Assembly: GCA_032358165.1 (NCBI GenBank)
Contig: JAALGY010000043.1
Location: 186,001-250,000, forward strand
DNA: 64,000 bases
DNA from: Diplosphaera chodatii
Lineage: Eukaryota > Chlorophyta > Trebouxiophyceae > Prasiolales > Stichococcaceae
Direction: 5' to 3'
Each line of letters starts with the position of its first letter. Within the stretch, counting starts at the first letter, position 1. A program made the translations under genes and the position numbers. A model generated the notes under the pieces. That model had not been told where the DNA came from. It saw only the letters and a list, made by a program, of their open reading frames with translations, and searched no databases. This document shows positions 1 to 11,453 of this stretch, one piece after another.

Positions 1-833
1 GCAAATGTGTTTGGCAGTGGCCTGCTGGCGTAGTACGCCAAGTGGAACTGTGACATGCACAGTGCTGCAAACGAAGCTCCAGCCGTTCGGCCAACAGTGC
101 TGTGCATGGCCATCTGCAGCGCATGCAGACTTGCAGCCACCAGCAGCGCCTGAAGATAACACCCACACGGTCAGCAACAATACCAAACCCGCCTGTGCTC
201 GTTGAGCTGGCAGATCTGCAAAGACTGGCGAGCTGAGGCTCACATCTTTGAGCGGTCTATTGCACATCACGGTGGGCCACATAATGCATGTGTCAGGATG
301 AGCCGGAGCCTTTCCAGCTGTGCTGACATGGCATGGTACCAGTGCACCATGCAGCAACACATATTCTGAGCCCACATGAGCAACACAATCTTTACGCCTC
401 ATAGGACTCACCAGCGAGGCACGTGCGGCAAAAAGTCCTGCAAGCTTCGAATACCCCATGATGTGTGCAGCAGCAACCACAGGGCTTGAGATGCTGGCAA
501 GTAGCACCGGCCCTGCGCATTTGCCAGTGACAGTATGAGCTTAGGCAGCTGTTTGGATGATAGTCTTCGTCTAGAGCTGTGTAGCTGGCAGGTGAGCAAG
601 TCAGCAGCTTGCACTCGATAGGAGCACGATGACTTCTCACCCACAAATGTGCGCGGAACCACACCAGGGAATTCCAGATGGTCATATGCCTTCATATTGG
701 ATCGTAGGTATAGGAGGTCGTGGACAGCCTGGATATTGAAACTCTCTTCCACCTTGGTGAAAGGTGCGTTCACCAGATGAAGCAGTGCCAGACCACCAAA
801 TGCGCAACTCCATGCCAGCGCCAGCCATGGCAT
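1..833 (-). CDS. ALG12: ALG12 alpha-1,6-mannosyltransferase, N-terminal part
   Basis: This is the dolichyl-P-Man:Man7GlcNAc2-PP-dolichol mannosyltransferase of the ER membrane (GT22 family), which adds the eighth mannose to the N-glycan precursor. Exons read 833-641, 512-412 and 149-1, and the gene runs off the left edge, so only about 147 residues are visible. The family hallmarks [15 protein letters not shown] and [15 protein letters not shown] lie near residues 25-65, followed by [19 protein letters not shown] and then [16 protein letters not shown], which matches the QFHLxFYxxRxLPN segment of ALG12. The frame is kept through both introns (phases 1 and 0). The start ATG at 833 is followed by a hydrophobic stretch that fits the first membrane segment. 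Family identity is from remembered homologues. It could in principle be a sister GT22 enzyme (ALG9 or PIGB), but the [14 protein letters not shown] combination is ALG12-like. Confidence 0.9.
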
Positions 834-2209
834 TTGCCCGAATGTGTATGCTAATGAAACGGCTCAGTCGGGCGGCGTTGATGTGAGGCAATTGTCTGGT
901 GTCCGTCGGAATACCAAATAGCAATGCCAACAATGCTAAGCCTCCGCATGATGCAGATACCATCAGCCAGCGATCGATCAGCCTGAACAAACATCGTGAC
1001 TCAACTACTGATTCGGGTAGCGATACTTGTAGGGCCCCCAGCCATTTGCAAAGTGGTTCTGTAGGGGATACCATTCCAGTGTTTGGGGGGTTCACAGGCT
1101 GAATTGTGAATAAAATGTTACGAGATGGGTAGTCACGTGCCGCGCAGACCGCAGCCGTCGCACGCACAAGCATCTGTGCAGCCCCACTCTGGTTCGTGAG
1201 GCCGTTGAATCGTGCGTCGCGTCACGATGCGGACTGCGACGGTCGGTCGTTGCCACTACCGGTAACCGATGTCTTTTCGTGGGATGCGGAATGCACGGCG
1301 CAGCGCACAGCAGGCCCGCAACGCGAAGCACGTGCGCCTATCAGTGCCGGTGGCCTACGCAACACTTGCCGCGCCTGACTTGCAGCACTGCGGCCGTCGC
1401 GACTCATCTAAGCTTATCAGGACTCTTTACGGGGACCGCTTGGGAGCAATACGCCGGAATGCGCCAAAGTACCGAGAACGCAGGGTAGGATGTCGAGCTG
1501 CCGCGCTGACATTCCCAATAAACTACAGGGGACGCTAAGTTCGTCATAGAATTGCTGTCGGATAGTTTGCCTGGGTATTTTCTCCGGCTGACTAGGGCAC
1601 ACTGCACTCCCAGTCAGCGGGGTAGTCTATGGACGTACTCAGTGAAACAAGTCGTGATACACTGGCAGAGTGGCGTGCCTAGCAAGCAGATGCATGGTCT
1701 CCTGGGCCCAACATACAGGTGCAAGGCATAGTTTGCCTGGGGCCAACAAGGGTCCCTCCTCTGGGTGACTCCCTTGGGTAACGAATTGAGGTGTTTTCGA
1801 ACCGTGAAGAATAGCCTTAGGGCGCTAGGGGTGCACCCTAGCAGCCCTTCCGCGTCGCACATTTCCATTCGCACCAAAACCCTCTATTTCGAGTGATCAC
1901 ATTTATCATTCCGGGGGTGTATAAGGTGCATGCGTGCATCGTTATTCTCACATGCACTTGAATAACTGCTGCACTCTGCTGCATAGAGTGCACACAATCA
2001 TACAATATCTGCGGCTGCTTGCTGTTGCACGGCATTGGGTTGCCGGGTGCACATTCCAGGGAGCATTGAGAACCTCCTGCTGATGAATGTGTTGGATGTA
2101 TCCAGGTGTTGACCTGACCAGGTCCCTGTATGGCATACCGTGAGCTGGCCGTTGGACGGACAGCGTGTCATGACACAGCCTCGTTCTAGCTGTTGCAGTG
2201 GCAATAGAG
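834..2209. other. Intergenic, 5' regions of ALG12 and PP2A B''
   Basis: This is a head-to-head interval of about 1.4 kb. The open frames here are short, lack family motifs and overlap on both strands. I see no RNA gene or repeat. It probably holds both promoters and possibly a 5' leader exon of the B'' gene, because a plausible acceptor (TTGCAG) ends at 2198 just before its first ATG. Confidence 0.5.
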
Positions 2210-5205
2210 ATGACACCGCTAGGGTTCTTTGGGCACGGCGTGCGTGATGGCGGTAGCTCACTGTCGCGCTTCCCGCTCTCAAAGCTGAAGCTTGACAACT
2301 TCTTCTTGCTGTGGCTGGCTGCACCGGACTCCCAGAAACTGGTGCGTATGCCGACCCAGTTGTCGCAACAGCAGACGACTTGGGATCGGCTGGCATTGGC
2401 ATGTATCAATGGCGCATGCAGTTTTTCCAATGCTGTGTACAGGTCCTATCGCTGCTGGAGAATGCCAAGCTTGGGCACACGCTTCCTGGACCGGCGGGGA
2501 GCTTCAACAGCCTGCCGTCACTCGGCTTGGCCCTGTCGCAGGTGGCCTGACTGCTTCAGGATTACTGCCAGTTGTCATGATAGTGCTGCTGCCAATCCTG
2601 CAGGCCGCTGGCAAACCATCAGATCACATGTGAAGCGATGTGCTGGCTGGTTCTTTTGTGGGATGACAGTGTGTCAGCGGCTGTGTATATCTGCAGCCGC
2701 CATTGTCACCCATCAAAGCACGAACGCTTGCTAGCCCGACGGTGCCAACGCGGCGGCCAGAACACCACACATTGCTGCGCCAGGTGCACTGTTGTCATCA
2801 TCATCCTGTGTTGCTGCAGCATTCGCACTGAAGGCAGTTTGTCCAACACCTGAGTTGGCAGTGATATATCGAGATCTTGCCACCATTTGGCATGTAGGCA
2901 GCCAACGAGCACAGCATCCCTGTGTTTTATGTGCCTCGCGGTGTGCAGACGTCACCGCAGGCTGCCAGCGCCATGCAGGCAAAAGTCGATGCATTATTTG
3001 CCATGTATCCTGATGGCCTCACAATCCCCGCCATGAAGGAGCTCATGAAAGAGGTGCGTTGAGCCCTGCTGCCTTGACACTGGGTTGAGCACTGGTTAGG
3101 CTGTGAGAGGGCTCGAGATGAGAGCAGCAGGCAGCCATGAACTTATCAAGTGCAGCCGCAGCTGTGCTCAATATGTATGTGCATATGCAGAGCTGCACAG
3201 TCATTGCCTGTGTGGATTTAGACTGCTTCTCAGCAATGTGTCTCACTTGCCTCGGTGGACCTGCGCCCCTGCAGGTGTTTGAGTTGCCATCAGTACTAGC
3301 GTACCCTTTGTTCTACAAACTGGTTGCACCAGAAGCTTCCTTGGTCAGTCAGACCGCCATGCAGGCGTGGGTGCTCGACAAGGAACTGGTGTCGCTTGAT
3401 GTGCAGTCACGGATGATGGAAGTGCGCTTTGGTGCCTATCAGAGACATCATCATGTCTGCATGCAGCGCATGCATCTGCACAGTTGTGGACATGACCCGA
3501 CACTCCTACATGCTTTTCGATGTCGTATGGCAGCGATCTGGTGTGCCTATTTGAGGGGCGCCTAATCGTTGCCACACCGCTGAAGTGCGCCTACTGATCG
3601 TGTCCAATGCGGAGCCGCATTCAATGCAGGTGCTCTGTAAGGATGGTGCCACATCAGTCACTCAGGCAGACCTGAAGTCCATGATGGCAGGTATTCTACT
3701 TTCACATCCTGGGCTGGAGTTTTTGCAGGACACACCCGAGTTTCAGGATAGGTAAGTGCTGGCTGTGGCATGCGTTGTATCCTCCTACAGCGTTCTTCCT
3801 CGGTCTACAAAGCATGTGCAAGGGTGTCCATTTCAGATTGGTGGGCCATACGTGTTTCACTGTTTGCATTGCAGGTATGCTGAGACTGTCATATATCGCA
3901 TCTTCTATGCACTGGACCGCTGCGGTGCTGGCCGGCTGTCCTTGCGCGACCTGAAAAGGTTTGTGGCTGCAAGCACGTGTCACGTTGGCTTGACGATGGG
4001 GCAGACCAGGTCTGAAGCTGTACAGTTTTGCCGCAGGGGTGGGCTGCTGCGCACATTGCAAATGCTAGATGAAGAGGAGGACATCAACAAGATCCTCGAT
4101 TTCTTTTCATATGAGCACTTTTATGTAATCTATTGCAAGGTGCGCACTGTACTGCACCGCACGCTGCACACTGCCTGCAGCTACTTCGGTCAAAGAGGTA
4201 TTAAGACAGGTGCTGTGGTGCAGTTTTGGGAGCTGGACACTGACCACGATTTCTACATCACCAAGGAGGACCTACTGCGCTATGGCAATCATTCGTTGAC
4301 CTACAGAATTGTAGACCGGATTTTCTCCCAGGTGCGCTCCTCTGTCAAGAATCATCCTGCACAGCCAATTTAGCATGCAGAGCGATCAGTTCAACTGTGG
4401 CAACGGCGTGCCAGACGCCGCTTTTCAAACACATATACATGTGTGCAGGCTGCCCGGCCATTTGCAAGCAGTGTTGATGGCAAGATGAGCTATGAGGACT
4501 TTGTCTGGTTCATACTCAGCGAGGAGGACAAGACCAGCGATGTGTCACTGGACTACTGGTTTCGCTGTGTCGACCTGGACTGCGATGGCCACCTGCAGCC
4601 AAATGAGATGCTTGTGCGTGCAACGCCAACCCTGCAGCGCATCAAGTGCCTTGCATTCTGTCATGTTGCACCCATGGTCGTGTTGCGCAGGAAGGACAGC
4701 GCTGAGTGCGGCCCCTGCACCTGCTTGGTGTATGTGCATTCGCCATGCGTTGGCAGCGGCCGGCTGCACTTGCCCAGTCAGCCTGAATCAACATCTGACC
4801 CTGACATAGTAAGCATCTGCCATGCAGTACTTCTACGAGGAGCAGCTGCATCGTATGGAATGCCTAGCGCAGGAGCCTGTCCTATTTGAGGATGTACTGT
4901 GCCAGTTGCATGATATGATACAGCCAGAGCGCGAAGGCAGCTTCATGCTGCGCGACCTGAAACGCTGCCGCAGCCTTGCCGGCACGCTCTTCAATATTTT
5001 GTTCAATCTCAACAAGTTCATCGCATTTGAGACACGCGATCCATTCGTCATCCGGCAGGAGCGTGAGGATACCGGACTCACAGAGTGGGATCGCTTTGGG
5101 CGCACTGAGTATGTGCGCTTAGCCATGGAGGAGGAGGGCGATGAGGTCACCGATGCCGATGGCGGTCCCGATGTCTGGGCAGCTCAGGGTTTTGACATGA
5201 GTTGA
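2210..5205 (+). CDS. PP2A regulatory subunit B'' (PR72/PR130 type, EF-hand)
   Basis: This is a variable B'' subunit that targets protein phosphatase 2A to substrates. The exon model is 2210-2341, 2443-2541, 2697-2783, 2898-3053, 3275-3421, 3630-3751, 3875-3958, 4037-4139, 4224-4331, 4449-4613 and 4828-5205, giving 526 aa. The N-terminus carries the family [14 protein letters not shown] segment, then a proline-rich linker. The conserved core begins IPVFYVPRG and continues through [39 protein letters not shown] (first EF-hand), [18 protein letters not shown] and [14 protein letters not shown] (second EF-hand, a DxDxDG calcium loop), ending with [16 protein letters not shown] and [12 protein letters not shown]. 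It resembles plant B''-alpha/beta rather than TON2/FASS. The start is uncertain: ATG 2210 is the first in frame, but an acceptor just upstream allows an extra leader exon. The PP2A scaffold gene lies about 30 kb away in the same window. Confidence 0.93.
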
Positions 5206-7626
5206 CTGGCACAGTCCGCATGTTCTTTGTGAATGCCGCATATGCTCACATGCAGAACGTTGCAAGGGCAGCTGACTTACTACACAGCGCATAGTGCCAT
5301 GCCCGAGCATTTGGGTGTCAATTCCTCTGCTGTCTGTGTGGGACATCAGTACCTGATGTGTACCTGAGCTCACTTGCAATAATCAGTACAGGGTTGTTTT
5401 GGTAACTTTTGACTGGTTTACGTTTTACTAGAGGTTTGGCAGAATTTTGCATCAGCTTGACATAGCCGTCATCAACTTTGTAGCTTGCTCAGCTTCACTG
5501 ATCAGTCGTACCGTGTCTTGCATGTCTGGTCGGGATAATCATACATAATGCTCATTCCATATCCCTGTCACCTTGGTCAGTGAAGTTTGCCTGCAGTTCG
5601 TGTATACAGCATAAAGCTGTAGATATGCTGTAGATATGCACTCCCATCACCTTGCAGAAAAACTCATGAGACTGACCTGCACGTGGTCTTTTGCAAGTGC
5701 CATTAGTGCTGACGAATCGCACCATGCTTGCATGCATGCACTTTGCAAGCACCTCTAATCATGCTGCACAAGATGACGCTGATGTGCGAGAAGGACGCCA
5801 ACATGTCAGATGAGCGCCTTTTCAGGACGTTGGCGGGTATGATCGTTATCACCTTGCTTTGGTCGCACAGTCATCCTAAGCTTCGTGCCTGCAGAACCTG
5901 CGAAATTATTCTGCAGCATCCCTTGCGGAGATTTTGCTAAAGGAAGATTTGAACAGACCCCCAACCCAGCACAAGCCGGGTGTGGAACATTGCTGCAAAC
6001 ACAGGATCCTGAAAAGGTCACTCTGTTGATGACAGAGGTACCTCAACATCAGCTGCAACACGACATCTGATGGTTGCTGGCTGCTGCAGCCCGGGCGGGC
6101 CCAGCACGATGGCCATCATGACCCCACTAGTGCAGAGGGTGGCAAAGTCATATCGAAGGTCAAAAACACATCTCAGACAGTTCGAGGCAGCTGCCAGCTG
6201 CTGGAAGCCCGGATGTGCTGGCCGTGTGGTGTTAGCGCACTGTGCACAGATGCAAGTTCAGCGCACAGCGATGTGCCGACAGCTGCGTGCTGAATAACGC
6301 ATGGAACCAAAGAGAGCCTCTGCGATGCATCCCCACCGCGAATGTCAGAAATTACTGCTGCACAATTACCTCTGCACTAGAAGAGTGTTGATCTCGACAG
6401 GTGCACAGCGGAGCAGCTGCTGCAGCAGTAGTGGCACAACTTGTCACGCGACAAGCCACATGCTACCACAGCCTCATGACCTGATGTCAGGGGTCCTGAA
6501 ACATGCTTACAGCTCCTGGGATGGACCTTCACTGTAACAGGGCCTGCGCTTTAATTCTCAGGGTGTGTCTCACTTGACAAACAGGCCTGGAGCGCCCATA
6601 AAGTAGGAACATTTTGCCACAGAAATTAGCAAGTCTGCAGAGAGCATACAGGATTGCCCCATGCTGTGCGCTGCCGCACTGCCAAGCAGGGCGCCTCGGT
6701 CCCACACCACCCATAGCACCGCTGCTGTGAAGACAACGTGATCATCCGGAGCTTCGACATGAAAGTGCGGCCGGCTGCTGGCCACGCACTTGTTTGTCTT
6801 GCCCGCGGCGTGATCAAGCTGGGCTCGCACCTTCGCAGGGTGCCACCCTGCACGTAGAATCAACGAGCTGAAGCATGATGCAGGCCGCACAGCGACCCGT
6901 GCGCCATGTCATGGAAGTTTGGGGGGCTATATGTGGCAACTTGCTCTGCTCGCTCCCTCACTGTGCTCGGGAACACCGCCTGACGCCGCATGCAATGTGA
7001 TACGACTTGCAGCCCTTGCTGCTATGCTGCAGCCTGCGATTCCCTGTTCCAGCACCATACGGTAGTCCCAGGCATTTCCGCAGCAGCTAAATCAGGTCAA
7101 GACTGGGGGTCGATAACCGTATAATCGTTCCGGTCAGGAACAGCGCGCCGCGAGGCGCCGCACCAATTGCAGCCCATTCCACACAGCTTACCGGTCTGTA
7201 ACGATTAAATTGATCACGCTGAAGCGTATGGCACGTCGCGCTAGCGTCGCAGCGGGCTAGAAACGCTCAAACGCTTTGTTTAGGGGTTAGGGTTTAGGCC
7301 TTATGTAACTGTTATCCTCGGAGTCTTGACCTTCTTTAGGAGCCCCGATTTCGATGTCGAGCCCTTATTATAAATCCATGGGGGGTGCTGGGCTCCTCAC
7401 TCCTCACTCCTCAGGTCGTGTTCATGATCTCCGTGAGGCGCCTACCCACTCGGCGCCACTCACAGTGATCATCTGTGCCTGAACGTGAGGCCTGCAGCCA
7501 TACCTGCTGCTGTTGTAGCTACGCCAGTAGTGTCGAGCCTGCTTCAGCAGACTTTAACGCAGAACTGACAACACACCTGGTGAACCATAACACCGCACTC
7601 GTTGCGTCCTTCCGAGTTGGTTTGCC
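5206..7626. other. Gene-poor interval upstream of U2B''
   Basis: About 2.4 kb without a recognisable gene. Scattered ORFs of 60-110 codons occur on both strands, the longest being about 106 codons on the minus strand around 6570-6890, but they have no family motifs and no splice-consistent extension. An 11-bp unit is repeated twice in tandem near 5616-5640 (GCTGTAGATAT), and a CCTCACT-type 8-bp unit is repeated near 7395-7412. The right end holds the U2B'' promoter, with a TATAAA-like box near 7369 and a telomere-like motif at 7279. Confidence 0.4.
7279..7298. promoter_or_regulatory. Telomere-like motif (telo-box) upstream of U2B''
   Basis: The sequence TTTAGGGGTTAGGGTTTAGG is almost three units of the TTTAGGG plant/algal telomere repeat. 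On the minus strand it contains AAACCCTAA, the core of the plant telo-box found in promoters of translation and RNA-processing genes. It sits about 330 bp before the U2B'' start codon. A regulatory role is inferred. A short interstitial telomere remnant is the alternative. Confidence 0.45.
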
Positions 7627-8283
7627 ATGAGTGATGCGCCCAATTCCACGGTCTACATCAGCAACCTCTACGAGAAGCTCAAGAAAGATGAGCTCAAGAA
7701 GTGCTTGTACGCCATCTTTTCGCAATTCGGCAAGATTTTGGACGTGGTCTGCATGAAAACATATCGGCTGCGGGGACAGGCATGGGTCGTGTTTTCTGAT
7801 GTCACAGCTGCAACAAACGCCCTCACATCCATGCAAGGCTTTCCATTCTTCGACAAGCCCATGAAACTGGCTTATGCGCATGGTGAGTCGGACGCGTCGG
7901 CTCGTGCCAAGGGGAAGCCCTTGAACAAGACGGACCGCAAGAGAGTGTCATCCCAAGGGCAACAATCAGCTCTGCCATCAGGGCCCAACACAGCGCCAGT
8001 GCCAGCAGCTGCACCAAATGCCTCCAAGGTGGCAACTGGAGTGGAGCCGCCGAATAAGATCCTATTCGTGCAAAACCTGCCACCGGCAACCAACAGCCAG
8101 ATGCTCAGCATGCTTTTCCAGCAGTTTCCGGGCTTTAAGGAAGTGCGGATGGTGGATGCACGGCCAGGCATCTCATTCGTAGAGTTCGATAACGATATGC
8201 AGGCCAGCGTGGCCATGACTGGGCTCCAAGCATTCAAGATTACTCCCAGCAATGCGATGGATGTTTCATATGCCAAGCAGTAG
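7627..8283 (+). CDS. SNRPB2: U2 snRNP protein B'' (U2B''/U1A family)
   Basis: This is an RNA-binding protein of the U2 snRNP, which binds stem-loop IV of U2 snRNA with U2A' and acts in the spliceosome. It is intronless and encodes 218 aa, the usual length. RRM1 (about residues 7-85) has RNP2 VYISNL and RNP1 RGQAWVVF. A linker rich in Gln, Ser, Pro and Ala follows. RRM2 (about 140-218) starts ILFVQNLP and contains GISFVEFDN and ends MDVSYAKQ. The DKPMKLAYAHGESDA and PGFKEVRMVDARPG segments match plant U2B''. U1A is the close alternative; the short linker and plant-like sequence favour U2B''. It is the only unspliced gene in the window. Confidence 0.93.
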   Translation: MSDAPNSTVYISNLYEKLKKDELKKCLYAIFSQFGKILDVVCMKTYRLRGQAWVVFSDVTAATNALTSMQGFPFFDKPMKLAYAHGESDASARAKGKPLNKTDRKRVSSQGQQSALPSGPNTAPVPAAAPNASKVATGVEPPNKILFVQNLPPATNSQMLSMLFQQFPGFKEVRMVDARPGISFVEFDNDMQASVAMTGLQAFKITPSNAMDVSYAKQ

Positions 8284-9084
8284 GCAGACCGCATGATCCA
8301 GACATCTAAGACTGCATCAACTGAGGTTCGACATTCTGTGGCTTCCTGTTCCTGGTTGAACAATGCGACATCCTGAAGTCAGTGTTGCGTAGCTGTCACA
8401 GTCCAGTGCATGCTCGGACACGGAGGCGTATCAGGTTGAGTGCACATGATAAACTACTTAAACTCCATCGCTTACAATCTCATGGCAAGCAGGTATGAAG
8501 TCGTCGTGATTATATACCCACCATAAGTAGGTATGTACATTTCTAAAATAGTAGACGTTGACGGTGGCAAAGTTAGAAGGGGCAAACGAATGGATGCAAA
8601 CTGATCCCAGCAATGGTCCACAGCGGGGGACACCTCACAAACGTCCACCCTCCATCAACTTTTACTAACTCCCAGTCTCATCAGCACGTAGGGTATGAGT
8701 GTTCAGCTCGTTGAACAGCTAGCAGATCAGCGCATTGCATGACATGGTGCATACGCTTTGCAGTGACCATGATTGCTAATCACAGCCAGTAACACGCCAG
8801 TCTATGCAGCTCATGCCCAGCCACTGTCGCAATGATATGCCATTCCTGACGTAGATCATCGGATGTGATTGTGCGTGTGACGCTCACCCGGCTGATAGCT
8901 ATCTTGTCATTTGGGTAGCTGTCACACAAAAGGGTGTTGCAACCCCAGAGGCACTGAAGTCTCCAGTGGCTCCATGTGATGATCCGCAAAACTGTAGAAT
9001 GCATCGCATTTTGACTGGGTAATATCTCCAACAGATATGCCCATATCATGGTCTGCAGCACAAGTATCATACACCAGCGATTGC
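8284..9084. other. Tail-to-tail intergenic region
   Basis: About 0.8 kb lies between the 3' ends of the U2B'' and RWP-RK genes. A 96-codon minus-strand frame near 8780-9070 has no recognisable motif. The RWP-RK reading frame could continue into this area only if its stop at 9085-9087 were removed by splicing (an AG|GTAGGC donor overlaps it), which I consider unlikely. Confidence 0.35.
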
Positions 9085-9538
9085 CTACCTTCCATGCTTT
9101 AGCTTGTACCGCTCCTTGAAACTAGATTGCCGCAGCTTCTTTGTTTGGATGCGCATGCTCCTGCAGGGGTCCTTTTCAATGCTTTGCTTTTCAGCAACTA
9201 ACGATGTCAATGTGTCCTGCACAGCATGTCCAGGACACAGTTTCGTGGTGTAGTGGCCTGAGCATGTGATCATATGAAGATGTGGCACACAGGCGCAGTT
9301 GGCAAGGCACTCCCTATCCTACCTTGCCAGAGGGGTTGCTCTGCTGCACACTGGATATCAGTTTTGTCATTGAGTTCAGTTTGCGAAAGGGCCATCGGGT
9401 GATACCGAATTTGCGGCAATACTTTTTCATGACAGTGACCCCCATGCCCAACTCTTTAGCGGCCCTGCTGATTGGTAAATGATACTTCGACCGTAACAGA
9501 TGTAATGTTATCACTGGGCGCATCCTGCGCGGAGGCAT
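9085..9538 (-). CDS. Short RWP-RK domain protein
   Basis: This is a putative transcription factor of the RWP-RK (NIN-like/RKD) family, which in green algae act in nitrogen and gamete regulation. Two exons, 9538-9323 and 9216-9085, give 115 aa. The RWP-RK domain is complete: LHLLRSKYHLPISRAAKELG, VTVMKKYCRKFGI, then the name motif TRWPFRKLNS at about residues 47-56. The second exon encodes a charged tail, TKKLRQSSFKERYKLKHGR, typical of the C-terminal flank of the domain. No other domain (no PB1, no long N-terminus) is present. Either this is a minimal RKD-like protein or upstream exons were missed. The start ATG lies 16 codons before the domain, and no better upstream exon was found. Confidence 0.8.
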
Positions 9539-11453
9539 GTGCAGCTCGGAGTGGTATCAGCATGCTCGGCGCATGGGCCAATGCAATCTGCAGTACCTCG
9601 ACATATTAAATGACCATGACCATGAGATCGTATATATACGTCAGGCAGCAGTAGCTGGGATCACAGCATGCTTTTGCTTGCATTCACCTGGGTTCTGTCG
9701 GCTCCAAACACCGCTCATTTGGTGCCCGTGCAATGTCCTGAGCAGCGCTATGACTCCTTGACAAATTGTTGGACATCGTCTGTACAGTGCTCACATCATT
9801 GCTGTCAGTAATTGACTTGTCTGCACTATTGTGCCTACAGCGTGTCGCATGTGCTACAGCACAAGCGTTCAGGGGGTCATTTTACTGACACCAGCCCTGC
9901 AAGCACTCTCTTGACGAACCTCATCCGCCCGCGCCTCATCTTTGCACAGTAAGTCCGGCGCGCTGCATGCTGAACTCTGTGTTGGTGCAGGTGGTAGATG
10001 AAATGTATACTCTCCTGAGAGTTCACACGGTCAACCGATGGCTGTATGTAGCTTGGAGTACGTGTGTCGATCATGTCTGCTTGAAACATTGGCAGATCAT
10101 GATGGCATGCACGCACCCAGTGGCAACTCGCAGTAGGACGAGTCTCCGTCCAGAGGCAGGCATGCCAAGGGGGACACCCCCAAGAATGGCGAAAGAGCAT
10201 TTTGGAACGGCGAACAAAAGATATCACTGCTTTGATGATCACCGGAAAAGGCCCCTAGGCAATCGAGCATGGTGCTTGTGTGTCCAGCATGAGCGCTGAT
10301 CCACGGGGATGATGCCTTCGGGCAGTCTGCATAAAGACCTGCGAACGTCATGTTATTTGTTGCTTGACTATTAAGACGTAAGAGTGGCTGCAACCGCAGC
10401 GATTTGGCTTTGCGTGCTTTTCAGCGCCTCCGGCATGCTCCTCGGCTGCGCCGAGCATCTATACCAATTACCTGGCCGGTTCGGCAGCGGGGACAAGTAA
10501 CCCCTTCCCATTCTGGTCTGTTGCGACTCTTCAATAAAGCTGGCGGCCATGTGACCATGAATCTGTGGTCTGGGACCAGATCCAGAATTGTTTTCGATGC
10601 AAGTGCACCCCAAATCAAGCTGTCACCTCGAAAGCTCACAGCGCAATGACAGCTGCAATCTATTGCTCCGTGCAAAGCAGGAACGAAGCAGCGTCAGACG
10701 GAGTATCTCAAACACACAAGTAGCTTGCAGGTAATGTGAACCACTCCGGCAACGGCTGAGGTGCCGTCAGTATCATCAATAGCTGCGGACAGCTGAGTGC
10801 TCATCGAACGCACTGATATACATGCTCATCGGACTAACGTGTCCTTATTGCGGATCTTGGAAAGCAGATGACGCCCGTTCATTTGCCTCTGCTGGGACGT
10901 GACGAAGGTATTGGAAGGTTTGGATCCCGATCAACAGTCGAGGGCCCCATTGGACGCTTCGATCAATTGAACGAAAGGCACCGCTTCTGTACCACGCCTC
11001 ACAAAGCGGCTGGCTTTGGATCCCAGGCCAGATGTTGCACCGCATATCGCACACCGGCTGCAGCTCGTCTTCATAATGCAGGGCGCCGCAAAGTGGCATC
11101 GCATGCCGCCGTCCGCAAGGCTCAGCAGCCAAGCCCGAAGCTTTACCTTACCGCGCGTTGGGGGAGTAGCTCACGGCAGCAGGCGGACATCATATACTAG
11201 CAGTGCGCATTGACATATGTCCTGTTCAGATGGACAGGGAACGATTTCTGAAGCACATGCTGACATGTGCATTGTCTCCGCAGACCCGCTGCTGCCAGTT
11301 GAACCAAGGACGGCAGCCTGTTTCCAGAAACACAGCCAGCTGAAGCTGCAGAGGTGGGCAGCATATGGGGAGTGGATTCCGTATGATATCGATAGGCATC
11401 TTGCGTGAGACATGCAGCCGCAGATGCAACATGCAGTTGTCCCGCTATTGCAG
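9539..11453. other. Gene-poor interval, possible 5' end of SDR gene
   Basis: About 1.9 kb with no confident gene. The right part (about 11016-11200) has an Arg/Ser/Ala-rich frame beginning MQGAAKWHRMPPSARLSS at about 11076 that would suit an organelle transit peptide for the SDR gene, but I could not find a donor that joins it in phase without special pleading. Between 9540 and 10860 the opposing ORFs near 10400-10675 carry no motif. Confidence 0.35.

Noticed and set aside
10404..10675. Opposing ORFs of about 80 codons on both strands
   Set aside because: Mutually overlapping, no recognisable domain; the CPRC pair in one of them is not enough for a zinc-finger call.
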